Shown here piece after piece: positions 31,923 to 43,024 of a stretch of 64,000 bases of DNA. The position numbers and the translations under genes were made by a program. A model generated the notes under the pieces. That model was not told the origin of the DNA and ran no database searches. It worked only from the letters and a program-made list of their open reading frames with translations. How positions within the stretch are numbered: position 1 is the stretch's first letter; every line of letters starts with the position of its first letter. Source of the stretch: Aspergillus flavus (Eukaryota; Ascomycota; Eurotiomycetes; Eurotiales; Aspergillaceae); NCBI RefSeq assembly GCF_009017415.1, contig NC_092406.1, positions 6,386,001 to 6,450,000 of the forward strand, in the 5' to 3' direction.

Positions 31923-33350
31923 GCCTTAGGTTTCAGTAGAACCAAAGCGACGAATATATAGTTATAGTACAATAATTTTCAACGAGGGGTACAAAGAATG
32001 GAATCCGTCTGGCAGGTCTTCAGTGCTTTGATGTTGGTCTCTTCGACTCTCCTATAGAGTACCAGTGTCTCGGGACTTTGCCTCTAGGGGACGAATAATA
32101 GATGCGCCCGGTTCCAACTATGCGCTTGAGCCCCCTTCCCTAGCTATTAGTTGTTTCGCCTGGAAGGGCTTCAAATCCTTGATGCCTGGGACGGAAATTA
32201 TCATATCACGAGAGTATGTATAGACTATGTAGATCTCTCTAGAAACAACAATAGTAGCGAAGGCATTAGCGTTGTTGTGATTCTATGATCAAATAATATT
32301 ATACCCCCCCTATCTTCCTTCTTGCGCTTTCTGGCAGGCAGCCGATATTTCCAGCCTATGCCACTGACGACACAGAGACGGTGTCTTAAATTAGCTGGTC
32401 TTAAATAAGAAGATAGAGGAGCATACTATAGCAGTGCATATGCCTAATGGAGATTTACTAGCACAGGGTTGGAAGGTAAGACGCGCTGTAGGACTAGGGT
32501 TCGTGTTAGTTGTAGCGCCGATGTCTAGTAGGGCGCTTAATCCACAGGGTCGCGAGTCAAACGGGGTTAGTGATATTATTCTGCCTTGTACTAACGCAGG
32601 TGATCATGTTAGTATTGTTCAATTCCGCCCGTTTCTGGACCTGCCGCGAATTATTCTGCATTAGCGACGGTCTTGGATCAGTTCATCTCCTGGAGGCTGC
32701 CAACAAACCAGGCACCTCCATTCTTGATCAGCCTTGCGGATCGTCGCTTCAAGGTGTCATGTCCCCCGCTCTTCTATTGGTTAGTGGCTCCCTGGTGCAG
32801 TAAGATCAGCTCCCCGTGCGGATGGAGGCCAACAGTACTTTGTACGATAATATTATTGCTCCGACTATCCAAGGTAGTAAAGCTTAATCATTTAGCTATT
32901 TTTGTTAGATCAGTCAATCTCTTGTACTGTCTGCCCCTCTTTGCTCTCCTGGTTAGTGAGCTAACTCAATAACACTAGGTCACTGTATGCTATTATGGTG
33001 TAGGACTCTAGCTAGGTAGGGCAGGAATGCCACTACCGAGGTAAGGAAAAGCAGGCCCAGGAAACGGTCTTCGCGAGAGACTGAAAAGCAGCAAAGGCCC
33101 GTCGTATCGGTGCCTGTTGACAATAATAATTCGACACTCTCGAAATTCGGATTCATTGCCACTGCAGCAAGTTGTATTGGACGCAATTGTCTACTGGAAA
33201 CAGAAATAAAAAAAAAAGCAAAATAGAGGATGGTAAAATACGAAGAAGAGCAATCTAATGTGACCTCTTAGGGTTTTCGAAAAGCCTCAGGTCCCTGCGT
33301 CTGGAACTACCCCTCCCAACATTGCGGAAGACAGAATGATTGGCACAGCA

Positions 33351-33373
33351 AGAGAGAGGGAGAGAGAGAGAGA
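33351..33373. repeat. GA dinucleotide microsatellite
   Basis: About eleven AG units with one GG interruption. Confidence 0.7.
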
Positions 33374-33682
33374 CAGGCCCTGATAACGTCATTTAATCCC
33401 TGGCTAGAACAAGCCTTACCGAAGTTCTACACGGATCCAATCATGCTTGATCCGGCTTTCCCAGCGGAGCAGGGGGGAAGACCTCGCAGTTACGTAGTGT
33501 AGGCAAACATCATCCCATCCTGTCTTTTTGACTATAAGTGAAAGTACATGATTTCATTTATATTTTATAGCCTTGTTTGCGCGGGCACAGCCATGCTTTA
33601 TCTGTCGAAAACTACTTGGTCTGTCACCATTCCAGTATCCGGCTCTCGCTATCTAGCCCCAACATAACAGTAGTGTTTCTTT

Positions 33683-33684
<2 letters not shown>

Positions 33685-33724
<40 letters not shown>
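33685..33724. repeat. Homopolymer run of 40 T
   Basis: Forty consecutive T residues on the plus strand, which is poly-A on the minus strand. It could be the tail of a retroposed copy whose body lies to the right (minus-strand orientation), or a simple slippage tract. Its length makes assembly error likely here. Confidence 0.7.
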
Positions 33725-33725
<1 letters not shown>

Positions 33726-34529
33726 TTCACGCTGATGCTGACCTTGATACTTAAATCACGGTCATATATTCGGCTGCGATATGTGCATACTGGTCTGTCT
33801 CTGTATCCTGGTCTCTGTAAAGGTCTGCCTAATGTATTCAGACTAGAGTCTAGGCCAGGGGCGTAGCTATTGATTTGCTTGTTTGAAGATCTAAAAGACG
33901 CCTTCAACTACCTCCCCCAGTGTATCATGTCACCGGTGCGTCTGGAAAATCGAGCGCTTTCTTCGGATTAACAGTCAACCATTACGAGTGTGATCAACAT
34001 GATACAATTTCCCAGTTCACGAATCACAGGAGATTTCAGGTTGAACATGGATCTTCTTCCTCATGACACGACTGACTGAGAACTTTTTAGGCTGCATCGA
34101 GTTCTCTAGGCATCAACTTTAGAAAGAGCAGGACTATTTTTAGTTTCTATGAATGAGGGCGATACTCGTGGTCAGAGGCTATCGAGATTCGAGCGACAAC
34201 TGTACTCCTGATTATCTTCGCAGCCGCTGCTTGTTATCACGCGACAAAAGTATTATTACAGTAATCAATAGGTGAGCCATCTAGATAAAACAGAGTGTTT
34301 CAGGAGAGGTCTTGACCAATCACTGTCTAAACTACTGTTGTGCTGTACATTTAGATTTCTGCTCAGGTAGACAGTTACTGTAGGATATAGGTTATAAAGG
34401 CAGGTGGTTTCCCGGCTTGAACATAACGTCAAGATAGAGTAGTTCAATCCATACTCACAGTCACAGCATATCTCTTTCTTCAATTCTATGTTACAGGTCT
34501 TCTGTTCTGTGTTATTGATAGCAATCAAC

Positions 34530-35553
34530 ATGAGACGTATGTATCACCGGGCCTTGCCTGATGCTTTTCTGATTACGTACAGTCCCAACCCATGCCATTC
34601 TGTCCATTATTGCTATATGGATCTTTCGTTTAGCCTTGTGCATGCCCCCGACCAGCGGCACCTTGGCCAAGAACAGTTCACAGGGACCGCAGAATTCGGA
34701 TTGGATTCCCGCCTCTATCATCAGCCATGACTTCACCTCTGCGGAAAGACGTGACTATGATGCACGCTCTCTCCTCGATAGACACAACGTGCACGATGCT
34801 GTTACCCTGACTGCTCTAGGGGGATGCTTACAGAGCTCCGGTCTGTTAATCCTGTCACAACTCTTCTATATCCTTGCTCCCACGGCACTAACTGGCTGGT
34901 GCAGTTCCTGATTGGCCAAAGAAGCGCCCTTCCCACGACCAGTTTTGGAAATGCGTGCAGTCGGCCACTGGCGGCGTAGTAAAATATGACCAACCTACAT
35001 CGATCTCACCTAGCCCTCTGGTAGCAGACGGCAACATAGGCAGCGGCATTTGCTCGGTCCCTGGGAAGTTGCTGCCTAGCCTTCTTACAGGAAGAGGTAG
35101 GTATCCTTTGAGGGTCTACATCTGGATAGCATTACCTTGATAATTACTAATGCCAGTATAGATATGAAAGACCTGGCCGGTTCTATCTGCGACACGATGG
35201 TCACTGTGGGACACGGGATTGTCACCAAGGATGCAGGTGCAATTGCCTCTGCCATCACAGTTCAGGGAGGCCATAGGAAAGGTTTGTCGATTGCCCACAA
35301 ACACCGAAACTTGCAGATTATAGGTACGGTGGCCAATGTAGCCGGTATCAACGTCAAATCCGAGCTTGTTGATCTCTGCGTGCACGCGATTAAGTACCAG
35401 GCAGAGACGTGTTTATCCGTTTTGAAGTATGGGATCATTCGCCATCCGGTTGATCATGTTGTCAAGCCATCAACCACTACATGGAGGAACGGTAAAGGTG
35501 CTATTCAGGCGATTTTTGATATTGGTTTTGCTATGCCTGATACGTTTCATTAG
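34530..35553 (+). CDS. Secreted cysteine-containing protein (effector-like), paralogue type A
   Basis: Four exons: 34530-34536 (only seven bases, ATGAGAC), 34583-34840, 34905-35096 and 35162-35553, giving 849 nt and 282 residues. Introns have donors GTATGT, GTCTGT and GTAGGT, branch sites CTGAT/CTAAC/CTAAT and lengths 46-65. The spliced start creates a clear signal peptide (MRL followed by HAILSIIAIWIFRLALC). An in-frame ATG 42 bases upstream is a weaker alternative start. The mature part has scattered cysteines (GGCLQS, FWKCVQS, GICSVP, GSICDTM, DLCVHA, ETCLSV). Cys spacing and nearby residues of its C-terminal half parallel the 40395 protein. No known domain was recognised. Secretion, small size and cysteines suggest an effector or extracellular factor; function unknown. 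Confidence 0.72.
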
Positions 35554-36294
35554 GTACTCGACAGAGCTTTGATACAGCTATCACAGTTTCTCTTATCGGT
35601 GCTTTGGAAGCTGTCTAGGTCTCTGCCCCTTCTGTGATTGTGTTTCTGTGTTCGAAGTCATATAGTGCTATCTACCTTTGTTTTTCATGCGGAAGTAGTA
35701 GTTGTGAATATCGTTTGACACATCGCTGTTCCCGGTTGCTCTTCCTCGTCCTCCACCGATCGCTTTTGTGACCCTAGATCGATCTCCATTATCCAACCGT
35801 AGCAAGCAGTACCGGTGCGTCCTGTAAGCTTCGCGCATATACGGTCTCTGCAATCCAGGATCCATGGCTAGCCTGCCACACTTCAGGTACACACGGGAGA
35901 TGGCAATGGCTGTATGCCGGTGGGAAGTAATATCCGTCTTAGCTGGTAGGTGGGGCCTATGATGAGTACGCAGGTGACAACTTGAATATCAGAATATAAA
36001 TGAACCTATAAAATAGAAGGATTTTGCCGCTGTTGGCGCTGCCGTCATGTGACGGGACCATAACGCGGGGAATTTCCACGCCGTTAATTCTTCCAGCCTC
36101 GACTGCTTCTTGTCTTCAAAGTGGACTGCCAACTGCTTATCTCTACTCTGCTTTCTGTGTCGGACTTCTTCATCCATTCTGTTCTCAGAAGTCTATCTGT
36201 TTAATTATACGGTCCTTCCTTTCCATCTACAAGGCCCAAAAGTTACCACCAAGCCGCCGAGGCAATAAACTCGATTAACCGAAGAAAGAACGCG
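35554..36294. other. Intergenic
   Basis: 3' flank of the secreted-protein gene and promoter of the F-box/ankyrin gene. Nothing supported. Confidence 0.45.
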
Positions 36295-37695
36295 ATGCGG
36301 CTGTTGCTAGATCTACCAAATGAAATCCTCCATCATATTGCAGGCTACCTGGCCCTAGAGTCAGATCTAAACTTGTTGGCCAGAACGAACCGCCACTTTC
36401 ACAGTGCAATCAACCCTTTATTGTATCATTTCAATGCCATACACAGACAGATGTCCGCACTGCTGTGGGCTGCAGATCATGGGATAGTTGAGACCGCGCA
36501 ACATTCACTGAACGCTAGTTTCGGGGTTTCAAACAATATAAAACTTGGCATAATCTATGATGCACTGTCAATAGCAGTGCACGCGGGACACACAAGTATC
36601 GCGAAGGTTCTTCTACTGCAAGAGGGAATTGATCCTAATTTCCGATATCGGAGCAAAGAGGCCAGATCATGGGTGACGTTTCTAGCAAGAGCAGCTGGGG
36701 CAGGACATGTAGATACAGTTGCCCTGTTGCTGTCAACAAAAGGCATCAACCCGAATCTAGGAGATGGCATGGGAAGGCCCCCGATTGCTCATGCGGGATT
36801 CAACAACCAGGTTCCAGTGATCGAACAGCTGCTTGCCACCCCGGGCGTAGATATGAATGGGAAGGATCACCATGGCCGTACGCCACTGGCCTGGACAGTG
36901 AGTTTTGGATCGGAAGCAGCTGTGGCTCAATTCCTATCTCGACAGGACATTGATGTCAATGCGGCTATAGCCACGGATGATTTGTTTAAGAAGGGGTGGA
37001 CTGCCCTAATGTTCGCGGCTAGCAGGGGATTTGCTAAGAAAGTGGAGCTGTTGCTTAACACACCATATATCAATGTGAACCACCAATCCTCCAGTGGAAA
37101 AACAGCTTTACACTGGGCAGCGCAGGTTGGCTCTGAAACTATCGTGCAGCTTCTACTCGCAAAGGGGGCATATCCTGACCCCAGAGACAGCCATAATCGG
37201 TCTCCTCTCATTCAGTCTGCATTGTATGGCCATCTGTCCATCATGGAATTGCTATATGAAGCAGGGGCCAACCTCAATACTGTCACGAGTACTGGGAGTA
37301 CTGCACTTACTTCAGCCTCGGGTGAAGGACATACAGATATAGTTGTTTTTCTTTTAGGGACAGGAAAGGTGGACGTAGCAGCAAAAGGCAAAGAGGACAA
37401 GCGCAATGCTTTGTCGGTGGCTGCAGAGGGAGGCCATCGAGACATTGTCGACCTATTATTGAAACAGAATGGCCAAGGGTTTCCGAACGAAAGGGATTAT
37501 ATGGGACGATCACCATTGTCATATGCGATTGAGCATGGTGATCTTGAGACAATTAAACTGCTGATACGGAATTCATCTGTAATAGATACTGGGGAAACAG
37601 ATGCCAACGGCAAAACACTCCTTTCCTATGCCGCGCAGCACGATGATCCAGCAATACTAAATCTGCTAGTGTCAGCCACGAAGGTTACTAGATAG
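36295..37695 (+). CDS. F-box plus ankyrin-repeat protein
   Basis: Intronless, 466 residues. An N-terminal F-box (LLLDLPNEILHHIAGYLA, then LNLLARTNRHFHSAINPLLY) occupies residues 3-45. About eleven ankyrin repeats follow; clear cores are GRTPLAWTVSFGSEAAVAQF, GKTALHWAAQVGSETIVQLL, SRSPLIQSALYGHLSIMELL-like and MGRSPLSYAIEHGDLETIKL segments, plus a final GKTLLSYAAQ. In fungi this combination makes substrate adaptors for SCF ubiquitin ligases, the repeats binding the target. The genes are numerous and variable between strains. It lies between two genes for secreted proteins. The target is unknown. Confidence 0.9.
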   Translation: MRLLLDLPNEILHHIAGYLALESDLNLLARTNRHFHSAINPLLYHFNAIHRQMSALLWAADHGIVETAQHSLNASFGVSNNIKLGIIYDALSIAVHAGHTSIAKVLLLQEGIDPNFRYRSKEARSWVTFLARAAGAGHVDTVALLLSTKGINPNLGDGMGRPPIAHAGFNNQVPVIEQLLATPGVDMNGKDHHGRTPLAWTVSFGSEAAVAQFLSRQDIDVNAAIATDDLFKKGWTALMFAASRGFAKKVELLLNTPYINVNHQSSSGKTALHWAAQVGSETIVQLLLAKGAYPDPRDSHNRSPLIQSALYGHLSIMELLYEAGANLNTVTSTGSTALTSASGEGHTDIVVFLLGTGKVDVAAKGKEDKRNALSVAAEGGHRDIVDLLLKQNGQGFPNERDYMGRSPLSYAIEHGDLETIKLLIRNSSVIDTGETDANGKTLLSYAAQHDDPAILNLLVSATKVTR

Positions 37696-37920
37696 AGACA
37701 CGATCTTTTGACATGGTGATACGGCCTAACTTAATATGTAGTCATGCTCAGAGAGATACCAAAAGAAACCTAACTATCGTTGATTCCTACTATCTAGGAG
37801 TACATATTACCGTAACAGCAACTCGTCAGAACAGGGATTCACTATAATGACCGAAAAGGTTGATACAGGGTAAGGGCAATAAGAAACCCGAACGGCCAAA
37901 GGTATCCAAAGAAATGCCTA

Positions 37921-38986
37921 TCAGGTCGACCAGTCAATATTCAGTTCATGTGCAACATTTTTGCAGGGAATGGTCAACTTTGTTTTTTCTGTTCCACCAC
38001 AGGGTTCCTTTGGTCCCGCAGATTTATCCTCGGAATTATACTTGCCATATGAAACCATATGCGTTCCCCGAGGAAATTTCTTATCCCTCCAATTATCGCT
38101 TCGCATCTTTTTCAAGTATTCATCTGCTCCCTTGATAATCACCAAGTCCTCTGCGTGGTAGAGATCTTCCTGCTGAACGGAGTCACAAGCATGCGTGAGG
38201 TCGCGTCCGTCTATAAAGGCCCAATATCTCTCAAACCAGGTCCCCACAAAGACATTCTTACCGCTGGTTTTGTGGCTTTTTTCCAAAATCTCTTCAACGA
38301 CGCCTGTGCCCCGGGGCTTGGAGCCTACCGCGACTCCAACTTCTGGGATAAAGAGCGCAGACACGATCACATTCCCGTTGAAGTTAAACTTATCCTTAAT
38401 CAGCTCGTAGCCCTTTTTTGCTAGGCTCTTGATCTCATTTGCATTGAAGTTCTTGGCGTTCTTGTCTTTGGCTTCAATGAAGTAGTAAAATGTCTCCCCT
38501 TTCCAGCGCGATCCGAACTTCGACGACAGTTCCGCTTCCTCTTTTTGTCCTCGACTGACGATGCTAGGGCTATGGCTCTCTAGGTGGATCGCCTCGAGCG
38601 CGGTGGCCAAGTCCTCCTGGTCAACATCAGGAACATCGGCATCATCGTTAGGCTTATCGGTGTTAGGTCGTGGGACGCGCTCGAGGATAGCTCCATATCC
38701 CACATGGGTCTCGGAATCCGGGTGTTCGGACAGTCCAGGGAGCGATTCTGTTATCTCTCTCCTACCATAGAATGGCTGGGAGTCATAGCTTCCGACTTCT
38801 TCTCGGGGTCAGTGTATGTCGCCAGAAGATCAACTATATCAAGGGATCCTTCTTACCATCACCGAAATCATTGTCAACAGACTGGCCTTTCCCGAGTTCA
38901 CTGTCTCCAGTGGGCCATGTAATGACTGAAGAAAAGAGACTGCTGACAGCCAACGCTGCAAGGAGGTTCGGGATGATCCAGCGCAT
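37921..38986 (-). CDS. Secreted protein with deaminase-like motifs
   Basis: Two exons (38857-38986, and from 38801 or 38798 down to 37921) give 336 or 335 residues. The donor is GTAAGA; two adjacent acceptors (CGAG, GAAG) both keep the frame. The signal peptide is MRWIIPNLLAALAVSSLFSS. An acidic propeptide-like region follows, then from about residue 110 a folded part: a beta strand pair VIVSALFIPEVGVAVGSKPR, a HAE triad in DLYHAEDLVII, and later EPCGG and TIPCKNVAHEL. The order strand-pair, HAE, PC...PC recalls zinc-dependent cytidine-deaminase-fold proteins, including polymorphic-toxin deaminases, although the usual PCxxC is not compact here. This assignment is inference. Otherwise it is a secreted protein of unknown function. 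Confidence 0.7.
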
Positions 38987-40394
38987 TGTAGGCAAGGTAA
39001 AGATGTATGATATTCTCAATCGGCTTTTGTTGTTTCGTGGTAATGGTGTCGGTTCGTAGGTAGTTGCTGTCTATCATGATGATGTTGTTCCTAGAGGATA
39101 AGGACGATATTTATAAGTAGAGATACCTTCATACGGCCACTATCCCCAGGTAACCGGCCCTGAGGGTATGGCCGTAGGGTATGTCTAGGCTCTCCAAAAC
39201 CAACAGTTGATGGAATCCGGAGCGAAGTGATTGGTCGTCGATTAGCCGCGGATAGGGTTCAGTTTCGCTGCTGATTTGGCCCCCGTGAAGAGTATGTATG
39301 TGGTAGCCTTGTCAGGCAGCGACTGTAGCCCCTAGAAATAGTACATACCATATAATGTTAGCCCTAATGATTGGTAGTTGCTCCTTGACCCATCAACCCT
39401 TGGATTAAACCCTAGTATCCAGATGATCACGAACTTCGAGGCGTAAGGCACATATGTTTCAACTTTATTCTTTCCGAAGCTTATTTGAGGACACATATGG
39501 CGAACTCCCATCTATAGGAATAGAGCATCTAGCATTAGCTTTGATTATGGCCAACAGGATGCAACCACTAGCGAGGTGAAGATGGGGCCCCAGCGCGCTG
39601 ATCCAACTGCACGCGAACATCGTCTTTTCTAATTCGCTCTTCTACAGTGCCAATGTTGGTATAAAAGAGCGTTCTGATATCTCGGAACTGTTGAAGACCG
39701 AGATATGAGGGTCGTCGGTGTTGGATATGCAATTTAACATTGGTCCAGTAGGATATAGGATACCGCGCATTGCGACATTAGAAATGCACACCTGACCGTA
39801 TGCCGATATATTACAATCAGAATCGGTAAATATCTAAAAATTGTTTGATACACTGTTGGCTTAGAACCATAATTAGAAACGCTCAACCTATCTATACACC
39901 ATCCTGAGCCTCAGATATAGAGTGATGTCATGGTGCAAGTGCTAATGCACGGTTTATGTCAATCCAACTCGACCAACATATGGCATCAAGGTCGTGTCTT
40001 GAACACCTGATCCCAGCATGACCCCCAACAATGGTACTAGGTGAGTAGTGTCTGTTATTACAGTGCTACCCCTAGATATTAGTGCTTGAGCCCTGCATGA
40101 GACCCGTGGCACTCGTTCTATAGATGAAACGGGGAAGCCTGGGCCATCTATGGCAGCCAGCAAAGGATCCAATGCTTAGTGTTGGTCAACGTCATACTAT
40201 CTTGTAATGAGGGAAAGGTGAAAAGAAAGTATTGTAGATAGGGAGTTTCGGTTACCTAATTCAAATCATCTAATGGAGGGCTACGCCAGCAGACAGATGT
40301 AAGTAGACTTTGGATGTTCAGAGAATCTATTGCAGCATCACATCATTCTCAGTTCTTCCATCAAGCCTATCCATACTTAGGATTCCATTGCAGA
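38987..40394. other. Intergenic between divergent secreted-protein genes
   Basis: 1.4 kb shared upstream region of two divergent genes for secreted proteins, a layout that would allow joint control. No gene, TATA box or repeat that I can support. Confidence 0.45.
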
Positions 40395-41201
40395 ATGAAT
40401 ACCAGGTTTCTTCTTACGATCTTTATCATAACAAGCTCTCTTTTTTTCTGCTCTGACGCTGCCCCTGCACCGGCAGCCGATGAAGCTTTAGTTACGATCG
40501 ACTCCCCGGAAGTCCAGACCAATTGGACTGAATCCAGTTTCTTGCAATGTGTCAAGCAGCTAAATGGCTTTAAGTCCGCTAATATTGTGGATGACAACAT
40601 TGCTTTCAAGTGCCATGGTGTGTATGGCAATGGTGACCTGAACCTCCATGCTCCTAATGGCAAAAAGGCCGATAGCTGTGCAGCGAGCTTTCCCCTTTCA
40701 ATCTCAGAGGAAGTCAATATGACGAGCTGTACCACGGAACTCTCAAAGAACTTCGAAGAAGCCGCCCCATTTCGTGCTGCCGTTGATGCCATCTGTCATG
40801 ATATTGTCGGAAGTTGGGTGGACAAGGGAATCACCCATATGACTCACCACTTTACGGATGCCTCCTCTAAATCCGATTCATGGCTGTTGAAGAACAAGAA
40901 AGTCATCTTAAAGACAACAATGAATATGATACCTCAGACTCGTGCTGCTCTAAACGCCGGCAAGATAGCCAAAGCCACACTGGATACTCTGTGTGAGAAT
41001 GGATTAAGAGATTTTGGCACCGAAGGGAAAGGGTGCACACACGAATTGCACTACTACAAGAACACCATTGGTATCTCGCATCACGGCATCCCTTATGACC
41101 GTGCCACTACAACAGGAGTGACAAACGGTATGGTTGATTTATTTGTGGACAATATCAAGAACATAATTGGTACTATCGACCTGTCCTGGTCCAAGCCTTA
41201 A
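40395..41201 (+). CDS. Secreted cysteine-containing protein (effector-like), paralogue type B
   Basis: Intronless from the chosen Met at 40395: 268 residues. An upstream in-frame Met at 40314 would put 27 polar residues before the signal peptide, so the later start is preferred. The signal peptide is MNTRFLLTIFIITSSLFFCSD with cleavage near DAAPAP. Cysteines lie in FLQCVKQ, FKCHGV, DSCAAS, TSCTTEL, AICHDIV, DTLCENG and KGCTHEL. The segment from AICHDIV to KGCTHEL mirrors GSICDTM to ETCLSV of the 34530 protein: about 65 against 62 residues between the first two Cys, 13 against 10 between the next two. No known domain recognised. Probably an extracellular protein or effector. Confidence 0.75.
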   Translation: MNTRFLLTIFIITSSLFFCSDAAPAPAADEALVTIDSPEVQTNWTESSFLQCVKQLNGFKSANIVDDNIAFKCHGVYGNGDLNLHAPNGKKADSCAASFPLSISEEVNMTSCTTELSKNFEEAAPFRAAVDAICHDIVGSWVDKGITHMTHHFTDASSKSDSWLLKNKKVILKTTMNMIPQTRAALNAGKIAKATLDTLCENGLRDFGTEGKGCTHELHYYKNTIGISHHGIPYDRATTTGVTNGMVDLFVDNIKNIIGTIDLSWSKP

Positions 41202-42260
41202 TAGACTTGGTTTCTTGCTCTTCTGATAGCTTTCTCCAGTCTTACACGGGGTGGTGGTAATTGCATTGATACCATGTGCTGGCCGGCTGCCGTATCCAGG
41301 ATCTATATTCAACATATAGATCCATGACAGTATTGCATCTGCCAAATTGCACTGTTTGTACCTAGCTTGTTGATTTCCCCGCACATGTCTCGCGTCAACA
41401 ATCTTTTCTTCTTTTTCTCCCCTCCACGCTTGAAATTCTGATCACATAGCACCAATGTTATTCTCTTGCTCGCACTGTCAAATTATATTCGGGTCAACGC
41501 TCGATTTTGACTGCTTATGGATTACCCAGCATAGTCAGATACTTTTCTCCGCTCTAGGCAGAATAGTGATTATAAGACAATTCATCCGCATATCGAACTT
41601 GTCAAAGTTATCTGGTATCCAGGGTAGATAAAAGTGCCAACAATGCAACGATATGTAGGCTAGAAGGGTATAAAAAGCTCACAGGTGAGCAGAAAAGACT
41701 ATTGGGACGAGGAAACTGAGTCTTGACTTATAGCCAAATGCTTTGTATCTAGAGGCTTCAGGATCCCCCATTGGAAATCCTGGTGTATCATCGGATGTTC
41801 GCCCTCTAAAGGTAAACCGATCTATGACGGAGGTCACTGGTTTTTGACTGGCAAGTACACTTAGGGAGGGTCTGGGGCAGCTAGCTTTGATTGGTTAGCA
41901 TAGGTATCCCAACAACATATATAGCGCAAAGCAAGCAATATTCTGTTCCTCATGCCCAGAGAGGGTGTTGCCTCCTTGCTAAGGCGCGGGTCAGGAAAGG
42001 ACAAATCACAAGTAGTTAATTATGAACTTGAATACCATGGTGCAACGACACGAGGTCGTTCTTTTTCGACATCCCTTCCAGATGGCACGTTCCGAATATT
42101 AGCAGGCATAACATCGAGATAGGGCCGCACGTTGACAGTTTGCTGGTGGGAGCCGAGCAAAAATAGGTAACGAGCAATGAGAAAAAGATATATTATAAAA
42201 TCTACTGTTGTGGTTCAATCCACTGATTGGAGGGGAAAAAAGGGGGGAAAAAAATAGAAC
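41202..42260. other. Intergenic
   Basis: About 1 kb, no ORF of interest. The right end has AT-rich runs next to the tRNA-Thr gene (A/G homopolymers at 42231-42254), which include its pol III terminator on the minus strand. Confidence 0.5.
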
Positions 42261-42333
42261 TGCTCCCACGCGGATTTGAACCGCGGACCTCATGATTACT
42301 AGTCATGCGCTCTACCAACTGAGCCATAGGAGC
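42261..42333 (-). tRNA. tRNA-Thr (anticodon AGT)
   Basis: A 73-nt cloverleaf on the minus strand, no intron. Acceptor GCTCCTA pairs with TGGGAGC plus discriminator A. D arm GCTC AGTTGGTA GAGC. Anticodon stem CATGA/TCATG with loop CTAGTAA gives anticodon AGT, reading ACU. T arm CGCGG TTCAAAT CCGCG. A T-run (plus-strand A run, 42249-42254) follows the 3' end. Confidence 0.95.
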
Positions 42334-42436
42334 TGCTATGGAATATTGAGGGCCCTATTAAAGTACACAGACTATAACTACTCAACCATAAGTATTCCAC
42401 CATCTCCTCTCCTCCTCTCATTACCACCAGAGTTGA

Positions 42437-43024
42437 CTAACACAGCCATTCGACCGTCGCAAGTCCCAACACCATACCAATCACAGTCTTGGCCATGTCG
42501 CTACCGGCAGCGGACAGTCGCAGTGATGCATTCGGGGTGGACGTGCTTGTTTCACTCGCACTTGTGGTGGTGGCAGCTGTATCAGACGTGGTCGTCGCCG
42601 ACGTCGTTGGCACATCGCTGGATTCGCTGTTGGCGGTGGAGGACGATTGAGTGAGTCTTGTCGATGTCACGGTAGCATTTGCAGCAGTCGTGGTCGCATT
42701 CGATCCCGTAGAGAGACTCTCAACTTGGAAACCATGGATGTCTACCGACGACGCTTTGGAAAAGCGCTCGGTCGCCTGTCCCACAGCCTTGCCCGAACAG
42801 TCATCGGTGCCGTACAATAACATGTTGATGTTCTTTTCGCCTTGCGCATCAATGGAAAATACCATTCCCTTCTTATGGTCGACGGTTATACACTTGGAGG
42901 GCCCGTGGCCGGATTCCACTTGTGTTGTGTTGCTGGCGTCTCTCCAAGTGAACTCCCACGCACCGGTGGAGGGAAGAACGGCCAGTGCGGAGACCGATAG
43001 AGGAACCAATGCTGACCACTTCAT
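42437..43024 (-). CDS. Secreted Ser/Thr-rich protein, probably GPI-anchored
   Basis: Intronless, 195 residues. Signal peptide MKWSALVPLSVSALAVLPSTG. A globular part of about 85 residues follows with two cysteines (PSKCITVDHKKG and YGTDDCSGKAVG), then a stretch of about 60 residues that is mostly Ser, Thr and Ala (likely O-mannosylated). A C-terminal hydrophobic tail (MAKTVIGMVLGLATVEWLC) follows small residues (NASLRLSAAGSD), fitting a GPI-attachment signal. This is the usual plan of fungal cell-surface proteins. The globular part was not matched to a family. The gene begins about 100 bases from the tRNA-Thr gene and points towards it. Confidence 0.8.
   Translation of the reverse strand: MKWSALVPLSVSALAVLPSTGAWEFTWRDASNTTQVESGHGPSKCITVDHKKGMVFSIDAQGEKNINMLLYGTDDCSGKAVGQATERFSKASSVDIHGFQVESLSTGSNATTTAANATVTSTRLTQSSSTANSESSDVPTTSATTTSDTAATTTSASETSTSTPNASLRLSAAGSDMAKTVIGMVLGLATVEWLC

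Larger units (their letters stand above)
31923..34529. other. Gene-free 2.6 kb region with simple repeats
   Basis: AT-rich with stops in all frames. It contains a GA microsatellite and a 40-nt T-run (listed). ORFs at 32434-32972 and 34265-34531 have no recognisable content. I see no transposon termini. Confidence 0.45.

Noticed and set aside
38799..38856. Nonsense mutation in the deaminase-like gene
   Set aside because: The TAG lies inside a 55-58 nt intron with donor GTAAGA and branch CTGAC; splicing gives an open frame.
42231..42260. A/G homopolymers as a mobile-element end
   Set aside because: They directly follow the 3' end of the minus-strand tRNA-Thr and are better read as its terminator and flank.
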